64,000 nucleotides of DNA from an uncultured Marinobacter sp. (GCF_947259545.1 NZ_CAMYMK010000011.1:124001-188000); one strand, 5' to 3'; shown: positions 29,159 to 39,986, counted from the first letter of the stretch. A program made the numbers and translations. The notes: a model not told the origin generated them from the sequence alone.

Positions 29159-30712
29159 TCAGGAGCTGAGGTAATCCTCCAGAAACTCGGCAAAAGGCAG
29201 AGTGTCTTCCGACTCCATTCTCGCCTGTTCATCCAGGGATTCCGCACTCATGCGTTCAAAGTCCGCCATGGCGGTCTCACCGAATGATTCGTCACGCAGT
29301 GTCTGCTGATGCTGACGGGAGATTTCCTGGACCCATTCCCGGTGGCCGAGACCGGATTGCGACATGGCCTCCGTCACCCGTGCAGAGGGAATCAGGCGGG
29401 GTGACGACAGTTTCTCCTGCTGAGCCTGGAGTGCTCGACGATACGCATCGCCACCGGTCCAGCTGTCGAGCTGATCCGCCAGCGGTTCCAGCTCCGACAG
29501 CAGGCTGCCAGCCGCTTCACCCACCGGGGTTTTACGTCCTTTACGGCACAGTGCGAGCTCAACGTTGCGGCCATGGGCCACCACGTCCTTGTAATTGTCA
29601 TCGAGTCGCTCACATTCGCTGTCGTCAATGCGGGGACTGTCCGCCAACAGACAGTCGAGCAGGAACAGATCGAGAAAATCGATCTGGCTTTCCGTAACAC
29701 CCACTGGAGAGAACGGGTCCAGGTCCAGGCAGCGTACCTCAATGTACTCCACGCCCCGTGCCTCCAACGCCTGTATCGGCTTTTCCTCGCGCTCGGTGGT
29801 CCGTTTGGGGCGCACCGCGCTGTAATACTCGTTCTCGATCTGCAACACGCTGGTATTGATCTGGATAAACTCGTCGCCACGGCGGGTACCAATGGCTTCG
29901 TATGCCGGCCACGGGGTATGGATCGCCCGATCCAGTGTCCGGGTATAGGTGCTCAGTTCATTAAAACAGATATTCAGCGATGACTGGGCGTTGTTGTGAT
30001 AACCCAGATCCCCCATCCGCAATGACGTGGCATCCGGTCCGTGCCAGGTGTTGTCATTAAAGCGGGCGAGATCATGTTTCACTCCGGCCACAAAGCTGGC
30101 ATCAAGCGCGGGCGATGCCCCGAACAGCAACATCAGCAACCAGCTGCGGCGACGGAAATTCCGGATCAGCCAGAAATACTGGTCTGACTTGAAATCCTTC
30201 ATGCTCTGCTGGTTGCCCAGGGCCTGCTGCCACAGCGACCAGAAGCCGTCCGGCAGTGACAGATTGTAGTGAGCGCCGGCGATGCTTTGCATCATCCTGC
30301 CATAACGCACAGCCAGCCCCTGGCGGTAAACGTGCTTGAGGCGACCAATATTGGACGTACCGTATTCCGCGATGGGGATACTGGCGTCGCCATCCAGCTC
30401 GCAGGGCATGCTCGCCGCCCAGAACACCTCATCCCCCAGGTTCTGCTGCACAAACCGGTGCACATCCCGCAACGACGAGAGCAGGCCGCCAGTGCTGTTG
30501 CACACAGGAGTAATCAGCTCCAGCAAAGCTTCGGAGTAGTCCGTGGTGATCCGCGGGTGGGTCAGTGCAGACCCCAGGGCCCTGGGGTGCGGGGTTTGTG
30601 CGATAAAGCCGTTGCGGTCAACCCGCAGACCTTCCTTTTCCACCCCTTTCAGGAAACCGCCCCAATCGTTGGCCGAAAATTGATGGAAGATGTGATGGCG
30701 GGATTCAGCCAT
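29159..30712 (-). CDS. gshA: glutamate-cysteine ligase
   Basis: First step of glutathione synthesis: ATP-dependent joining of glutamate to cysteine. The 517-residue length matches type-1 (gammaproteobacterial) GshA. Signatures are GVEKEGLRV near residues 22-30, LELITPV near 64-70, FWAASMPCELDGD and YGTSNIGRLKHVYRQGLA near 115-134, and INTSVLQIENEYYSAVRPKR near 283-302. AGGAG lies 8 nt before the ATG. The 73-nt gap to the upstream tex gene allows co-transcription. Confidence 0.97.
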   Translation of the reverse strand: MAESRHHIFHQFSANDWGGFLKGVEKEGLRVDRNGFIAQTPHPRALGSALTHPRITTDYSEALLELITPVCNSTGGLLSSLRDVHRFVQQNLGDEVFWAASMPCELDGDASIPIAEYGTSNIGRLKHVYRQGLAVRYGRMMQSIAGAHYNLSLPDGFWSLWQQALGNQQSMKDFKSDQYFWLIRNFRRRSWLLMLLFGASPALDASFVAGVKHDLARFNDNTWHGPDATSLRMGDLGYHNNAQSSLNICFNELSTYTRTLDRAIHTPWPAYEAIGTRRGDEFIQINTSVLQIENEYYSAVRPKRTTEREEKPIQALEARGVEYIEVRCLDLDPFSPVGVTESQIDFLDLFLLDCLLADSPRIDDSECERLDDNYKDVVAHGRNVELALCRKGRKTPVGEAAGSLLSELEPLADQLDSWTGGDAYRRALQAQQEKLSSPRLIPSARVTEAMSQSGLGHREWVQEISRQHQQTLRDESFGETAMADFERMSAESLDEQARMESEDTLPFAEFLEDYLSS

Positions 30713-30785
30713 GAATGACTCCTGCTAAAGCGGGTACACGCCTCGTGAGCGGTACCCACCTGTGGAATGGGTATCGGCGCGCCGG

Positions 30786-33128
30786 TTAACGGCCGTCTTT
30801 CCGGGCCGACGCCAGCGCCTGAGCCAGCGCTCCGGCCATGGCGCCCTGCTGGGGCTTCTGGCCACCCTGGGCGCGATTATTACGTCCACCAGGCCGGCTA
30901 TCACCCCGGCCACGACTCGCCGAATCACCGGATTTGCTGTCCGTTTTCTCGCCCGGCTGGTCATCCATACGCATGGACAGGGCAATCCGTTTGCGGGGGA
31001 TGTCCACATCCATCACTTTGACCTTGACGATGTCCCCGGCCTTCACCACCTCACGCGGGTCCTTTACAAACGTATTGGACAGCGCAGAGATGTGTACCAG
31101 ACCATCCTGATGCACCCCGATATCTACAAACGCCCCGAAATTGGTGACGTTGGTGACCGAGCCTTCCAGAACCATACCCGGCTTGAGATCACTCAGGGTT
31201 TCCACCCCTTCTTCAAAACTGGCAAACCGGAATTCCGGGCGCGGATCACGACCAGGCTTCTCCAGTTCGGAAATAATATCCTTAATCGTCGGCAGACCAA
31301 ACTGTTCGGTGACGTAGTCCTTGGGATTCAGTGACCTCAGGAAGGCCGCATCGCCGATGATGTTCTCCACCTTGCGGTTGTTTTTCGCCGCAATGGCTTC
31401 CACCACACCGTAGGCTTCCGGGTGAACGGACGACCGGTCCAGCGGATTTTCACCGCTGGCAATTCTCAGGAAGCCAGCAGCCTGCTCAAAGGTACGATCG
31501 CCCAGGCGGGAGACTTTCAACAACTGCTTACGGTTGTGGAAGACACCGTTCTGATTGCGGAAATCGACGATATTCTGGGCAATGCTCTGGTTAAGCCCGG
31601 ACACCCTTGCCAACAGGGGCACAGACGCCGTATTCAGGTCCACACCAACGCCGTTTACACAGTCTTCCACCACCGCATCCAGACTACGGGCCAGCTGCAC
31701 CTGGGAGACATCGTGCTGGTACTGCCCCACCCCGATGGACTTGGGCTCGATCTTCACCAGCTCGGCCAGCGGATCCTGCAGGCGACGGGCAATAGAGACC
31801 GCACCCCGGACCGTCACATCCAGATCCGGCAGCTCCTTCGAGGCAAACTCGGACGCAGAGTAAATGGATGCACCGGATTCGCTCACCACAATTCTGGCCA
31901 GCTTCAGCTCAGGGTATTTCTTGCACAGATCCGCCACCAGCTTCTCGGTTTCACGGGAGGCGGTGCCGTTGCCAATCGCAATCAGCTCGATCTTGTACTC
32001 ACGGCACCAGGCAGCCAGCTGCTCAATGGAGCGCTCCCACTGGTTTTTGGGGGCATGGGGGAAAATCGCACCGTGACCGACCACCTGACTGGTGCCATCG
32101 ATGACCGCCACCTTGACGCCGGTGCGCAACCCCGGATCCAGACCCAGCGTTGGGCGCGGGCCGGCCGGCGCCAGCAGCAACAGGTCCTTGAGGTTGTTGG
32201 CAAACACGTTGATGGCTTCGGTCTCCGCCGCTTCTCTTACCTGGGCCATCAGATCGGTTTCAATCTGGGTCGACAGTTTCACCCGCCAGGTCCAGCGCAC
32301 CACGTCCGACAACCACTTATCGGCAGGGCGGCCGTTATCACGGATGTTCCAGCGCGCGGCAATACGCTGTTCCGCCGGATGGGGCTGTCGGCGATCACCG
32401 TCAGCGTCACCCACCACAATGGAATACCCCAGGATTCCCTCGTTGCGGCCACGCAGAATCGCCAGGGCACGGTGGGAGGGTACTTTTTTCAGAGGTTCGA
32501 CGTGATCAAAGTAGTCGCGGAACTTGGCGCCTTCGTTTTCCTTGCCCTCGATTACCGTGACCTTGAGCTGACCGTCCTGCCAGATGAAATCCCGCAAATC
32601 GCCCAGCAGCTCGGCATCCTCGGCGAAACGCTCCATCAGGATGTAGCGTGCGCCGTCCAGCGCAGCCTTGGTATCCGCCACGCCGGCTTCAGCGTTGACG
32701 TAGGTGCCAGCGGTAGTTTCCGGGTCCAGGGTCGGGTCGTCGTAGAGGGCGTCCGCCAGTGGCTCGAGGCCGGCCTCTTTGGCTATCTGGGCCTTGGTAC
32801 GGCGCTTGGGCTTGTAGGGAAGGTACAGGTCTTCCAGGCGGTTCTTGGTATCCGCCTCGTTGATGCTGGCGCGCAGCTCATCCGTCAGCTTGCCCTGCTC
32901 TTCGATGCTGTTGAGGATCGTGGATCGGCGGTCTTCCAACTCACGCAGATAACGCAGGCGTTCTTCCAGATTACGCAGCTGACTGTCATCCAGCGATCCG
33001 GTGACCTCTTTCCGGTAGCGGGCAATAAATGGAACGGTGGCACCCTCATCCAACAGGGCGACAGTGGCATTAACCTGTTGCTCGCGTACGCCGAGCTCTT
33101 CGGCGATGCGCCTGGAGATACTGTTCAT
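30786..33128 (-). CDS. tex: Tex-family RNA-binding transcription accessory protein
   Basis: A 780-residue homologue of Tex/YhgF, a nucleic-acid-binding factor related to eukaryotic Spt6. An N-terminal helical region opens with [42 protein letters not shown] YqgF-like RNase H fold near 320-450 has [17 protein letters not shown]. Helix-hairpin-helix motifs lie near 500-560, and a C-terminal S1 domain near 645-720 contains [29 protein letters not shown]. The tail is Gly/Arg/Gln-rich. All expected domains are present. Confidence 0.96.
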   Translation of the reverse strand: MNSISRRIAEELGVREQQVNATVALLDEGATVPFIARYRKEVTGSLDDSQLRNLEERLRYLRELEDRRSTILNSIEEQGKLTDELRASINEADTKNRLEDLYLPYKPKRRTKAQIAKEAGLEPLADALYDDPTLDPETTAGTYVNAEAGVADTKAALDGARYILMERFAEDAELLGDLRDFIWQDGQLKVTVIEGKENEGAKFRDYFDHVEPLKKVPSHRALAILRGRNEGILGYSIVVGDADGDRRQPHPAEQRIAARWNIRDNGRPADKWLSDVVRWTWRVKLSTQIETDLMAQVREAAETEAINVFANNLKDLLLLAPAGPRPTLGLDPGLRTGVKVAVIDGTSQVVGHGAIFPHAPKNQWERSIEQLAAWCREYKIELIAIGNGTASRETEKLVADLCKKYPELKLARIVVSESGASIYSASEFASKELPDLDVTVRGAVSIARRLQDPLAELVKIEPKSIGVGQYQHDVSQVQLARSLDAVVEDCVNGVGVDLNTASVPLLARVSGLNQSIAQNIVDFRNQNGVFHNRKQLLKVSRLGDRTFEQAAGFLRIASGENPLDRSSVHPEAYGVVEAIAAKNNRKVENIIGDAAFLRSLNPKDYVTEQFGLPTIKDIISELEKPGRDPRPEFRFASFEEGVETLSDLKPGMVLEGSVTNVTNFGAFVDIGVHQDGLVHISALSNTFVKDPREVVKAGDIVKVKVMDVDIPRKRIALSMRMDDQPGEKTDSKSGDSASRGRGDSRPGGRNNRAQGGQKPQQGAMAGALAQALASARKDGR

Positions 33129-33175
33129 GCAACCTCTGTGATGCTTTCTGGATCAAAGCGCAAAGGTACAGCGGC

Positions 33176-34912
33176 TTACCGCTGCAGGCAAGCGGCCTGG
33201 CCACGGCTGGTCAGGAATTGCACAAGATCACCCCAGGGCATGGGACGAGCGTAGTAATAACCCTGAATCTCATCGCAATGTTGTTGGCGCAAGAATTCCA
33301 GTTGCCCCTCGGTCTCTACACCCTCGGCCACCACGCTGATCTGCAGGCTGTGGGCCAGACTGATAATGGCGCGGATGATGTGCTCGGCGTCGGCGGAATG
33401 GCCCAGATCCTGGACAAAGGACTTATCGATCTTGACCAGGGAAATGGGCAGATGCTGAAGGTTGCTGAGGGACGAGAACCCGGTACCGAAATCGTCCAGG
33501 GCGAAACTGATACCCAACTGGTTGAGCTCACGCAGGCAGCGCTGCGCGTATTCGGGATCGTGCATCATTGCGCTTTCCGTCAGCTCCAGCTCCAGCAGAC
33601 TGGTATCAATGTTGGCATTGAAAATAATGCGAAAGATGGTTTCCGTCATCTTGCGATCGTGGAACTGGCGAAACGACAGGTTAACCGCAAACACCAGCCC
33701 CGGGAAGCCCAGCTCTGCCGCTTCCTGCAGGCGCTTGCAGGCCTGCTCAATCACCCAGTACCCGATCGGCACGATCAGGCCACTGCGTTCAGCCACCGGA
33801 ATAAATTCCTCCGGCGACACCAGCCCGCGTTCGGGATGATTCCAGCGCAGGAGGCACTCCATCCCGCGGACTTCTTCGGTCGCCAGGTCAATGCGTGGCT
33901 GATAGTAAAGCTCCAGTTCCTTGCCCCTGAGCGCGTTGCGCAGATCTGCCTCCAGCCGCAGCTGGTAACCGGCAGTGATGTGCAGTTGCCGGTCGTAAAA
34001 GCGGTAGCTGGTGCCCGGATCGCGCTTGGCTTCGAACATTGCCCGATTGGCCCGGCGCATCAGATTTTCCGGAGTATCCCCCGCTTCGGGGTAGGTCGCC
34101 ACTCCCAGACTGGCGCTGACCACTACATTCTGGCCATCCACAGTGACCGGATCATTCAGGGCATTGACCACTTTGCGAATGATCTGGGTAATGTCGAGGG
34201 AGTCTTCCACCTTCTCGACAATGATTGCCAGCTCATCGCCACCGATACGCATCAGCGAGTCCACACGACGGAGACTGTGACGTAATCGTTCTGCCAGCTT
34301 CAGTAGCAGAGAATCACTTTTCTGGTACCCGAAGGATTCGTTAAAGCTGCGAAAATCATCCAGATTAAGGTGCAGCAGGGCCAATCGGTGGCCACCCCGC
34401 TCTGCCCGCAGCAGAGCCTGCTGAAGCCGGTCAAAGAACAGATCCCGATTGATAACGCCGCTGGCCACCGCACGACCGAAATGGCCCGTGGCGGATGCCG
34501 CCAGCTGCTCCCGGTACCACAGGCATTTCACGGCCCGGGTCAGGCTCAAGGCGTCCAGTGCCTGGCGACACAGGTAGTCGGCCGCCCCATTGGCGATTAA
34601 CTCGGGAGCGCGCTCGGCGCTCGGGTCCGCACTGAGGGCGAGCACGGACTTGTCGTTACTGGCGGCATTGAGATACTGCAGGAATGAGGCTTCGGAATCC
34701 CCGTGGAACACACAGTCCCAAAGAATAATGTCGAAATGCGTGTTGCGGATCAGGTCATCACAGTCGATCAGATCCGGACACCAGACCATGTCCGGCACCA
34801 GCTCACGATCGCGGCAAAGCAGTGACTCCAGCCACAGAAAATCCGCGTATTCCGGCGTCAGTACCAGCAAGCGTACCTGGCCGGAACTCATTGTTTCCAT
34901 TGGCAGTGTCAT
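33176..34912 (-). CDS. receiver-like-GGDEF-EAL c-di-GMP protein
   Basis: A dual-domain c-di-GMP enzyme of 578 residues when started at the ATG at 34912; ATGs at 34900 and 34891 are also possible, and the frame extends into the divergent rep region. The N-terminal 1-130 resembles a response-regulator receiver, with Asp66 at the phosphoacceptor position. The GGDEF domain has GGDEL at 224-228. The EAL domain keeps ECLLR at 352-356, ELTES near 443-447, DDFGTG at 473-478 and AEGVE at 529-533, so phosphodiesterase activity is likely. Whether the GGDEL form makes c-di-GMP cannot be told. It is divergent from rep. Confidence 0.9.
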   Translation of the reverse strand: MTLPMETMSSGQVRLLVLTPEYADFLWLESLLCRDRELVPDMVWCPDLIDCDDLIRNTHFDIILWDCVFHGDSEASFLQYLNAASNDKSVLALSADPSAERAPELIANGAADYLCRQALDALSLTRAVKCLWYREQLAASATGHFGRAVASGVINRDLFFDRLQQALLRAERGGHRLALLHLNLDDFRSFNESFGYQKSDSLLLKLAERLRHSLRRVDSLMRIGGDELAIIVEKVEDSLDITQIIRKVVNALNDPVTVDGQNVVVSASLGVATYPEAGDTPENLMRRANRAMFEAKRDPGTSYRFYDRQLHITAGYQLRLEADLRNALRGKELELYYQPRIDLATEEVRGMECLLRWNHPERGLVSPEEFIPVAERSGLIVPIGYWVIEQACKRLQEAAELGFPGLVFAVNLSFRQFHDRKMTETIFRIIFNANIDTSLLELELTESAMMHDPEYAQRCLRELNQLGISFALDDFGTGFSSLSNLQHLPISLVKIDKSFVQDLGHSADAEHIIRAIISLAHSLQISVVAEGVETEGQLEFLRQQHCDEIQGYYYARPMPWGDLVQFLTSRGQAACLQR

Positions 34913-35011
34913 TAAGGGCGCCCGATTTCCATGATGAACCACATCCGTCCTACATAGGATAGCCGATAGATCATCAAGGTACAGCAACTCTCGCTGGTGT
35001 AGAATGCGCGC

Positions 35012-37030
35012 ATGAACAAACTCAACCCCCGACAGCATGAAGCGGTACGCTATGCCGACGGCCCTTTGCTGGTTCTGGCCGGCGCGGGCAGCGGCAAAAC
35101 CAGCGTGATCACCCGCAAAATAGCCTATCTGATTGAACAGCTGGGCATTCCGGGCCGCCATATTGCCGCCGTCACCTTCACCAACAAGGCTGCCCGTGAG
35201 ATGAAAGAGCGGGTCGGCAAGATCGTGGACCGGAAACAGACCCGTGGTCTGATCGTGTCCACCTTCCACAATCTCGGACTGAACATGATCCGGGAGGAAC
35301 ACCCGCATCTGGGGTATCACCCCGGCTTTTCGATTTTTGATGCCGAGGATGCCAAGGCATTGTTACAGGATCTGATGATGCGGGAAGCCAGCGCTGACGC
35401 CGGTGATGAGCTTTCCGACGTTCAGATGACCATCTCTTCCTGGAAAAACGCGATGCGCGGGCCGGAAGAAGCCTGGAGCAAGGCGGCGGATGAACGCGAG
35501 CAACGCATTGCCCTCATCTACAAGCGCTACAACGAGTATCTCAAGGCGTACAACGCCGTCGATTTCGATGACCTGATCCTGCTGCCGGTGCAACTGTTCC
35601 GCAGCCATCCGGACGTACTTGAGAAATGGCGACGCAAGATCCGCTACATGCTGGTGGACGAGTACCAGGACACCAACGTGTGCCAGTACGAACTGGTCAA
35701 ACTATTGGTCGCCCAGCGGGCTGCCTTTACGGTGGTCGGGGACGACGACCAGTCCATCTACGCCTGGCGTGGCGCACGACCGGAGAACCTGGCGCAGCTC
35801 AAGGAAGATTTTCCCAGCCTGAAAATCGTCAAACTGGAACAAAACTATCGTTCCACCGGGCGAATTCTCCGTAGCGCCAACACGGTAATCGCCAACAACC
35901 CCCACGTGTTCGAGAAAGCCCTGTGGAGTGATCACACCATTGGCGAGGAACTCCGCGTCGTCCGTTGTCGCAGCGAAGATGCAGAAGCCGACCGCGTGGC
36001 CACCGAAATTCTCGACCAGAAGCTGAAAAAGGGCCTGGCCTTCAAGGACTTCGCGGTACTCTACCGGGGCAATCACCAGGCGCGGCTGCTGGAAATGAAG
36101 CTGCAGGCCTATCAGATTCCCTATCGTATCTCCGGCGGCCAGTCGTTCTTCTCAAAAAACGAGATCAAGGACGCCATGTCCTATCTGCGGCTGCTGATCA
36201 ATCCGGATGACGATGCGGCGTTCCTGCGAGTGGTTAACGTGCCGCGCCGGGAAATCGGGCCGCGGACGCTCGAACAGCTCAGCCACTACGCCCGCGCCCG
36301 CAACGTCAGCCTGTTCAAGGCGCTGGGCGATATGGGGGCGGAAACCCACGTTACCGAGAAGGGCCTGGACCGCCTGAGGCGCTTTGCCCACTGGGTCGAC
36401 TACATCTGCGAGCGCCTGCACCGGGAAGACCCGATACCGGTGATCAAACAGCTGTTTACCGACATCGAATACGAAGAATGGTTGCACCAGCACTCCGGCA
36501 CGCCCAAACAGGCGGAACGCCGCATGCAGAACATCTGGTACCTGGTGGAATCGATCCAGCGCATGCTCGATGACGGCAAGGGCACCGCCGATGAGCTCGG
36601 CATCGAGGATGCCATCAGCAAGCTGATTCTCCGGGACATGATGGAACAGCGGGAAGAAGACGACGACAGCGACAAGGTCCAGCTGCTCACCCTGCACGCC
36701 TCAAAGGGCCTGGAATTTCCCCACGTCTTCATCATGGGGCTGGAAGAGGAAATCCTGCCCCACCGCGCCAGCATTGAAGAGGGCAACATCGAGGAGGAGC
36801 GACGGCTGATGTACGTGGGCATCACCCGTGCCCGGGAGACTCTGACCCTCACCTACGCTGCCCAACGCAAACAGTACGGTGAAAAAATCGAAACCATCCC
36901 CAGCCGTTTCCTTGATGAATTACCGGAAGCAGACCTGAAATGGGAAGGTCTGGGCGACCTCGATGTCGAGGCCAACCAGAAAAAAGGCAAAGCCACCCTG
37001 AGCGCTCTGCTCGGCGATCTGGAACATTAA
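35012..37030 (+). CDS. rep: ATP-dependent DNA helicase Rep
   Basis: 3'-5' SF1A helicase that clears proteins ahead of replication forks. The 672-residue length is right for Rep. Motif I is GAGSGKT at 24-30, then TFTNKAAREMKERV, motif II VDEYQDTN, motif III VVGDDDQSIYAWRGA, motif IV LEQNYRS, and VQLLTLHASKGLEFPHVFI near the C-terminus. There is no obvious ribosome-binding site in the 20 nt before the ATG. A TAGAAT box at 35000-35005 could give a leaderless or very short-leader mRNA. Confidence 0.96.
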   Translation: MNKLNPRQHEAVRYADGPLLVLAGAGSGKTSVITRKIAYLIEQLGIPGRHIAAVTFTNKAAREMKERVGKIVDRKQTRGLIVSTFHNLGLNMIREEHPHLGYHPGFSIFDAEDAKALLQDLMMREASADAGDELSDVQMTISSWKNAMRGPEEAWSKAADEREQRIALIYKRYNEYLKAYNAVDFDDLILLPVQLFRSHPDVLEKWRRKIRYMLVDEYQDTNVCQYELVKLLVAQRAAFTVVGDDDQSIYAWRGARPENLAQLKEDFPSLKIVKLEQNYRSTGRILRSANTVIANNPHVFEKALWSDHTIGEELRVVRCRSEDAEADRVATEILDQKLKKGLAFKDFAVLYRGNHQARLLEMKLQAYQIPYRISGGQSFFSKNEIKDAMSYLRLLINPDDDAAFLRVVNVPRREIGPRTLEQLSHYARARNVSLFKALGDMGAETHVTEKGLDRLRRFAHWVDYICERLHREDPIPVIKQLFTDIEYEEWLHQHSGTPKQAERRMQNIWYLVESIQRMLDDGKGTADELGIEDAISKLILRDMMEQREEDDDSDKVQLLTLHASKGLEFPHVFIMGLEEEILPHRASIEEGNIEEERRLMYVGITRARETLTLTYAAQRKQYGEKIETIPSRFLDELPEADLKWEGLGDLDVEANQKKGKATLSALLGDLEH

Positions 37031-37055
37031 ATTTCACATTTTTTCACATTTAATG
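37025..37055. terminator. A+T-rich inverted repeat over the rep stop codon
   Basis: CATTAAAT (37025-37032) and ATTTAATG (37048-37055) are perfect 8-nt inverted repeats around a loop containing two TTCACATT direct copies. The left arm includes the rep stop codon. It may be a weak terminator or an operator for the downstream oxidase gene; A/T-only pairing makes the stem weak. Confidence 0.35.
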
Positions 37056-37138
37056 AATCTCAATTGAAACCTGATCCGTACTCCGGGAGGGACCAAAAAT
37101 TGGCCCCTTTTGCACAATAACAAGATCAGGAGAACACA

Positions 37139-39370
37139 ATGTCCCGATTACCCAACCGTTTTCTGACTGCGACCGGCTCCTTACTGCTGCTCACAGCCGG
37201 ACCGGCGTCCGTCAACGCAGACCTTCTCGGCGGTCTGCTGGACGGATCATCAGATGACACCACTGTAGAATCGAGCGAACCAACCCTTCAGGATGGTTAC
37301 GATCCAAAAGGTCGTTTCAGTGACCCCTTCGCTGAGCCAACCATCATGGTCGACGGCAAGGCGGTCGAAACCGACGAAAAATGCATTCCCCGCGCAGACG
37401 GCACGGACGAATGCAAACCAGCAGCCGGCACCATGGCACTGCTCAAGGACGGTCGCCTGCTTTACCTGAATGCCCTGGAGGGCACAGAGAACGTCGAGTT
37501 ATCCATCGTCAAAGAATTTGGCCAAGTGTCCGTCAACGACCAGTCGCGTGTTCTGTCACTCGACAAGAAAGATTCTCCATCCTGGCTCAAGCCCTCACCG
37601 CTGGATGCCGGCGCTAACCCTGACGGCAACGACAGCGAAACCCTGCTGGACGGCACCCTTTCCGATGCCGACGACACCAGCAAGAACGACGGTGCGCTGT
37701 TCTGCTCCGACGTTATCGGCCTGGCCAATGGCAATGTCATGGCCGTTGGCGGCACCGACTATTACACAGAGGCGGGCGTGGTTGAGCTCGAGGGCATCAA
37801 GAATTCGCGAATTTTTGACGAAGAGACCAACACCTGGAGCCAGAGTGGCGATATGACCTACGGACGCTGGTATCCCTCGGTCGTTACCATGGGCAGCGGT
37901 GAACTGTTTGTGGCAAGTGGTGTCACCAAGCTGATCAAGCCGGTTTACCCGGAAGACCCGCTTAACAGCGGCCGTAACGTGGTACAGACGGAAACCTATA
38001 ATCCGTGCGCCGGCGCCTGGACGCAAAACCCGTCAACCGCCGATCGTTCGCTGCCGCTGTACCCGCGGATGCACCTGCTACCCAATGGCCACGTCTTCTA
38101 CAATGCTGGTGGCCAGGCGTTCAATCCGTTCGGTCAGGGTTACGATCAGGCGCTGTGGAACATTGCCGCCAGCTTCAATCCCGAAACCCAGAGCTGGACC
38201 GATATCGGTTATGCCGGCCTGCCCCTGCGCCTGGACGAAGCGGGTCTTGCCGAGCTGAGCAGCACGCTGAATATCACGAACGCCTCCCTGGATCAGGCCT
38301 CGTCCCTGCTTGACGGCGTCATCGAATCACCTACGGATCTGCTGGAAAGCGGTGCCGACCTCGACGTTACTGAGGATGACCTGAAAATGGCCATTGCTGG
38401 CGGTATGCGCGGTTCCACCTCATCCACCATGCTGCCGCTGAAACCCAATGCCGATGGCACCTATACGGATGTTGAACTGCTGACCGCCGGTGGTGTTCCG
38501 AGCTACGCTCTGCTGACCAATCCGGGCGGCTACCTGCCCACGGACCAGAGTCGCATCGACCTGATCTCCACCAACGGCGATGAGATTGACTATGAATCGC
38601 GCCTGACCAGCCCCCTGAACCAGCCCCGCTGGTACGGAACCAATGTCCTGATGCCGGACGGCAGCGTGATGATCTTCAGTGGCGGTGACCGGGACGGTGT
38701 TGCAGCCCCGGGTCTGGAAGGCCCTATCCGGACCGCTGAGCGTTTCGATCCGGAAACCAGCACCTGGACCGAGATGGCCATGGGTAATCGTGCCCGCACC
38801 TATCACAACACGGCCGTGTTGATGCAGGACGGCCGGGTGATGATTGCCGGGCACTCGCCCATCAACACCGCGTACTTGACCTTCGTCGACCTCCAGGACT
38901 TCGGGCTGGCGCCTTATGACGGCCGGGACCCGAGTTTCGAGATCTACACACCACCTTATGCCATGCGCAATGATCGCCCGGTTATCAAGAGCGCACCGCG
39001 CAATCTGACGATTGGCGACCGCTTCAACGTCACCGTCGACCAGGCCGATGAGATCGACAAGGCTCTGTTGATTCGGCGCACGGTCATGACCCACCTGGTT
39101 GACAGCGACCAGCGAGCAGTCGAACTGGTACTGGAGCATAAGCCGGGCAACAAAGTGACTCTGACCATGCCAGACAATCACAATGTGGTGCCTGCTGGCG
39201 AGTACATGCTTTTCGTCAGTAAGGACACTGAGGAAGGACGCGTTCCGTCCGAATCCGCGCCGATCACAGTCGTCAACGAAAGCCTTGAATGCATGGCTCC
39301 CGCAGACGACTCGGACACGACAACCACCACTGAGGATGGAATCATCGAGTCAACACTCGCGATTCTGTAA
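37139..39370 (+). CDS. galactose-oxidase-like (AA5) copper radical oxidase, copy 1
   Basis: A 743-residue exported oxidase. The signal peptide is cleaved near VNA-D at residue 27. A kelch-type beta-propeller and a C-terminal Ig-like DUF1929 domain follow (about 610-715, PPYAMRNDRPVI onward). Every galactose oxidase copper-site residue has a counterpart: Cys189 (LFCSDVIG) and Tyr245 (RWYPSV) for the Cys-Tyr radical cofactor, Tyr555-His556 (RTYHNTAV), and His652 (MTHLVDSDQR). An insertion of over 100 residues (about 365-490) separates the propeller blades. Substrate is unknown; primary alcohols or aldehydes are typical for the family. It is followed 23 nt later by a small secreted partner. AGGAG precedes the ATG. 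Confidence 0.85.
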   Translation: MSRLPNRFLTATGSLLLLTAGPASVNADLLGGLLDGSSDDTTVESSEPTLQDGYDPKGRFSDPFAEPTIMVDGKAVETDEKCIPRADGTDECKPAAGTMALLKDGRLLYLNALEGTENVELSIVKEFGQVSVNDQSRVLSLDKKDSPSWLKPSPLDAGANPDGNDSETLLDGTLSDADDTSKNDGALFCSDVIGLANGNVMAVGGTDYYTEAGVVELEGIKNSRIFDEETNTWSQSGDMTYGRWYPSVVTMGSGELFVASGVTKLIKPVYPEDPLNSGRNVVQTETYNPCAGAWTQNPSTADRSLPLYPRMHLLPNGHVFYNAGGQAFNPFGQGYDQALWNIAASFNPETQSWTDIGYAGLPLRLDEAGLAELSSTLNITNASLDQASSLLDGVIESPTDLLESGADLDVTEDDLKMAIAGGMRGSTSSTMLPLKPNADGTYTDVELLTAGGVPSYALLTNPGGYLPTDQSRIDLISTNGDEIDYESRLTSPLNQPRWYGTNVLMPDGSVMIFSGGDRDGVAAPGLEGPIRTAERFDPETSTWTEMAMGNRARTYHNTAVLMQDGRVMIAGHSPINTAYLTFVDLQDFGLAPYDGRDPSFEIYTPPYAMRNDRPVIKSAPRNLTIGDRFNVTVDQADEIDKALLIRRTVMTHLVDSDQRAVELVLEHKPGNKVTLTMPDNHNVVPAGEYMLFVSKDTEEGRVPSESAPITVVNESLECMAPADDSDTTTTTEDGIIESTLAIL

Positions 39371-39393
39371 ATCTGATCTCAGGGAGTTACAGG

Positions 39394-39954
39394 ATGAAAA
39401 GTGAACATACTGGAACAACCTTGACTACCCTGATTTTGTCCTGTCTGGTCCTCCTGTCAGCCCCCGGGCTGGCAGGAGCGCACGGTGCGCCAGAAGTGGA
39501 CGAAGTCCCCGAAGGTTTCATCAAGGCCAGCATTACCAGCCAACCGGCAATTCAGGGTCTCAACGCCTTGATACTGGACGCGCCACGGCCCGGCATCATG
39601 CTTCGATACGAGGGAGACGACCGCTTGACGGTGCTCGGCACGGAGGGCGAGCAGTTTCTGAGATTTACCAGGGATGCGATCGAGGTGAATGTTGCAAGCC
39701 CCAGCTGGAAAGGCCTGCCTAATGCACCAAAGCTCGCGGAAACTGAGGTCGTCCAGCCGGATCATCCGTCCGGACAGCCATCATGGGTAACTCTTTCGCG
39801 GTCCGGCAGCTTTGGCTGGCTCGACCCTCGCCTCAACGAGCTGCACGCTGGCGATCATCAGAAAGGTCCACGTGCCTGGTCGATTGCCATCGAAACCGCC
39901 GAGGGCAGGACCGATCACATCAGTGGAGAGTTAACTTTCCATCCCATTCCATAA
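39394..39954 (+). CDS. small secreted protein with predicted N-terminal His, oxidase partner 1
   Basis: A 186-residue protein. The signal peptide (about 8-29) ends GLAGA, so the predicted mature protein starts at His30 (HGAPEVDE). It is clearly homologous to the second-unit partner: HxxPx4PEGx3AS, ILDAPRPGIML, LTVLGTEGEQFLRF and FGWLDPRLNELH. A mature N-terminal His plus the conserved His in DPRLxxxH would suit a copper site, as in CopC-like and other histidine-brace proteins. This is inference. I do not recognise a named family with certainty. Its position, between an AA5 oxidase and a terminator, suggests copper delivery or cofactor maturation. Confidence 0.7.
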   Translation: MKSEHTGTTLTTLILSCLVLLSAPGLAGAHGAPEVDEVPEGFIKASITSQPAIQGLNALILDAPRPGIMLRYEGDDRLTVLGTEGEQFLRFTRDAIEVNVASPSWKGLPNAPKLAETEVVQPDHPSGQPSWVTLSRSGSFGWLDPRLNELHAGDHQKGPRAWSIAIETAEGRTDHISGELTFHPIP

Positions 39955-39986
39955 AATGCGGACTAGTTTCCGCCACTTAATATAAG

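Noticed and set aside
31422..33254. 610-codon plus-strand open frame opposite tex
   Set aside because: Antisense shadow of tex, caused by high G+C third positions; tex carries all its domain signatures.
33218..34285. 355-codon plus-strand open frame opposite the GGDEF-EAL gene
   Set aside because: Antisense shadow of a protein with intact GGDEF and EAL motifs.
37101..37114. TGGC...TTGC sigma-54-like promoter before oxidase copy 1
   Set aside because: The GG and GC dinucleotides are 8 nt apart instead of the required 10, so sigma-54 binding is unlikely.
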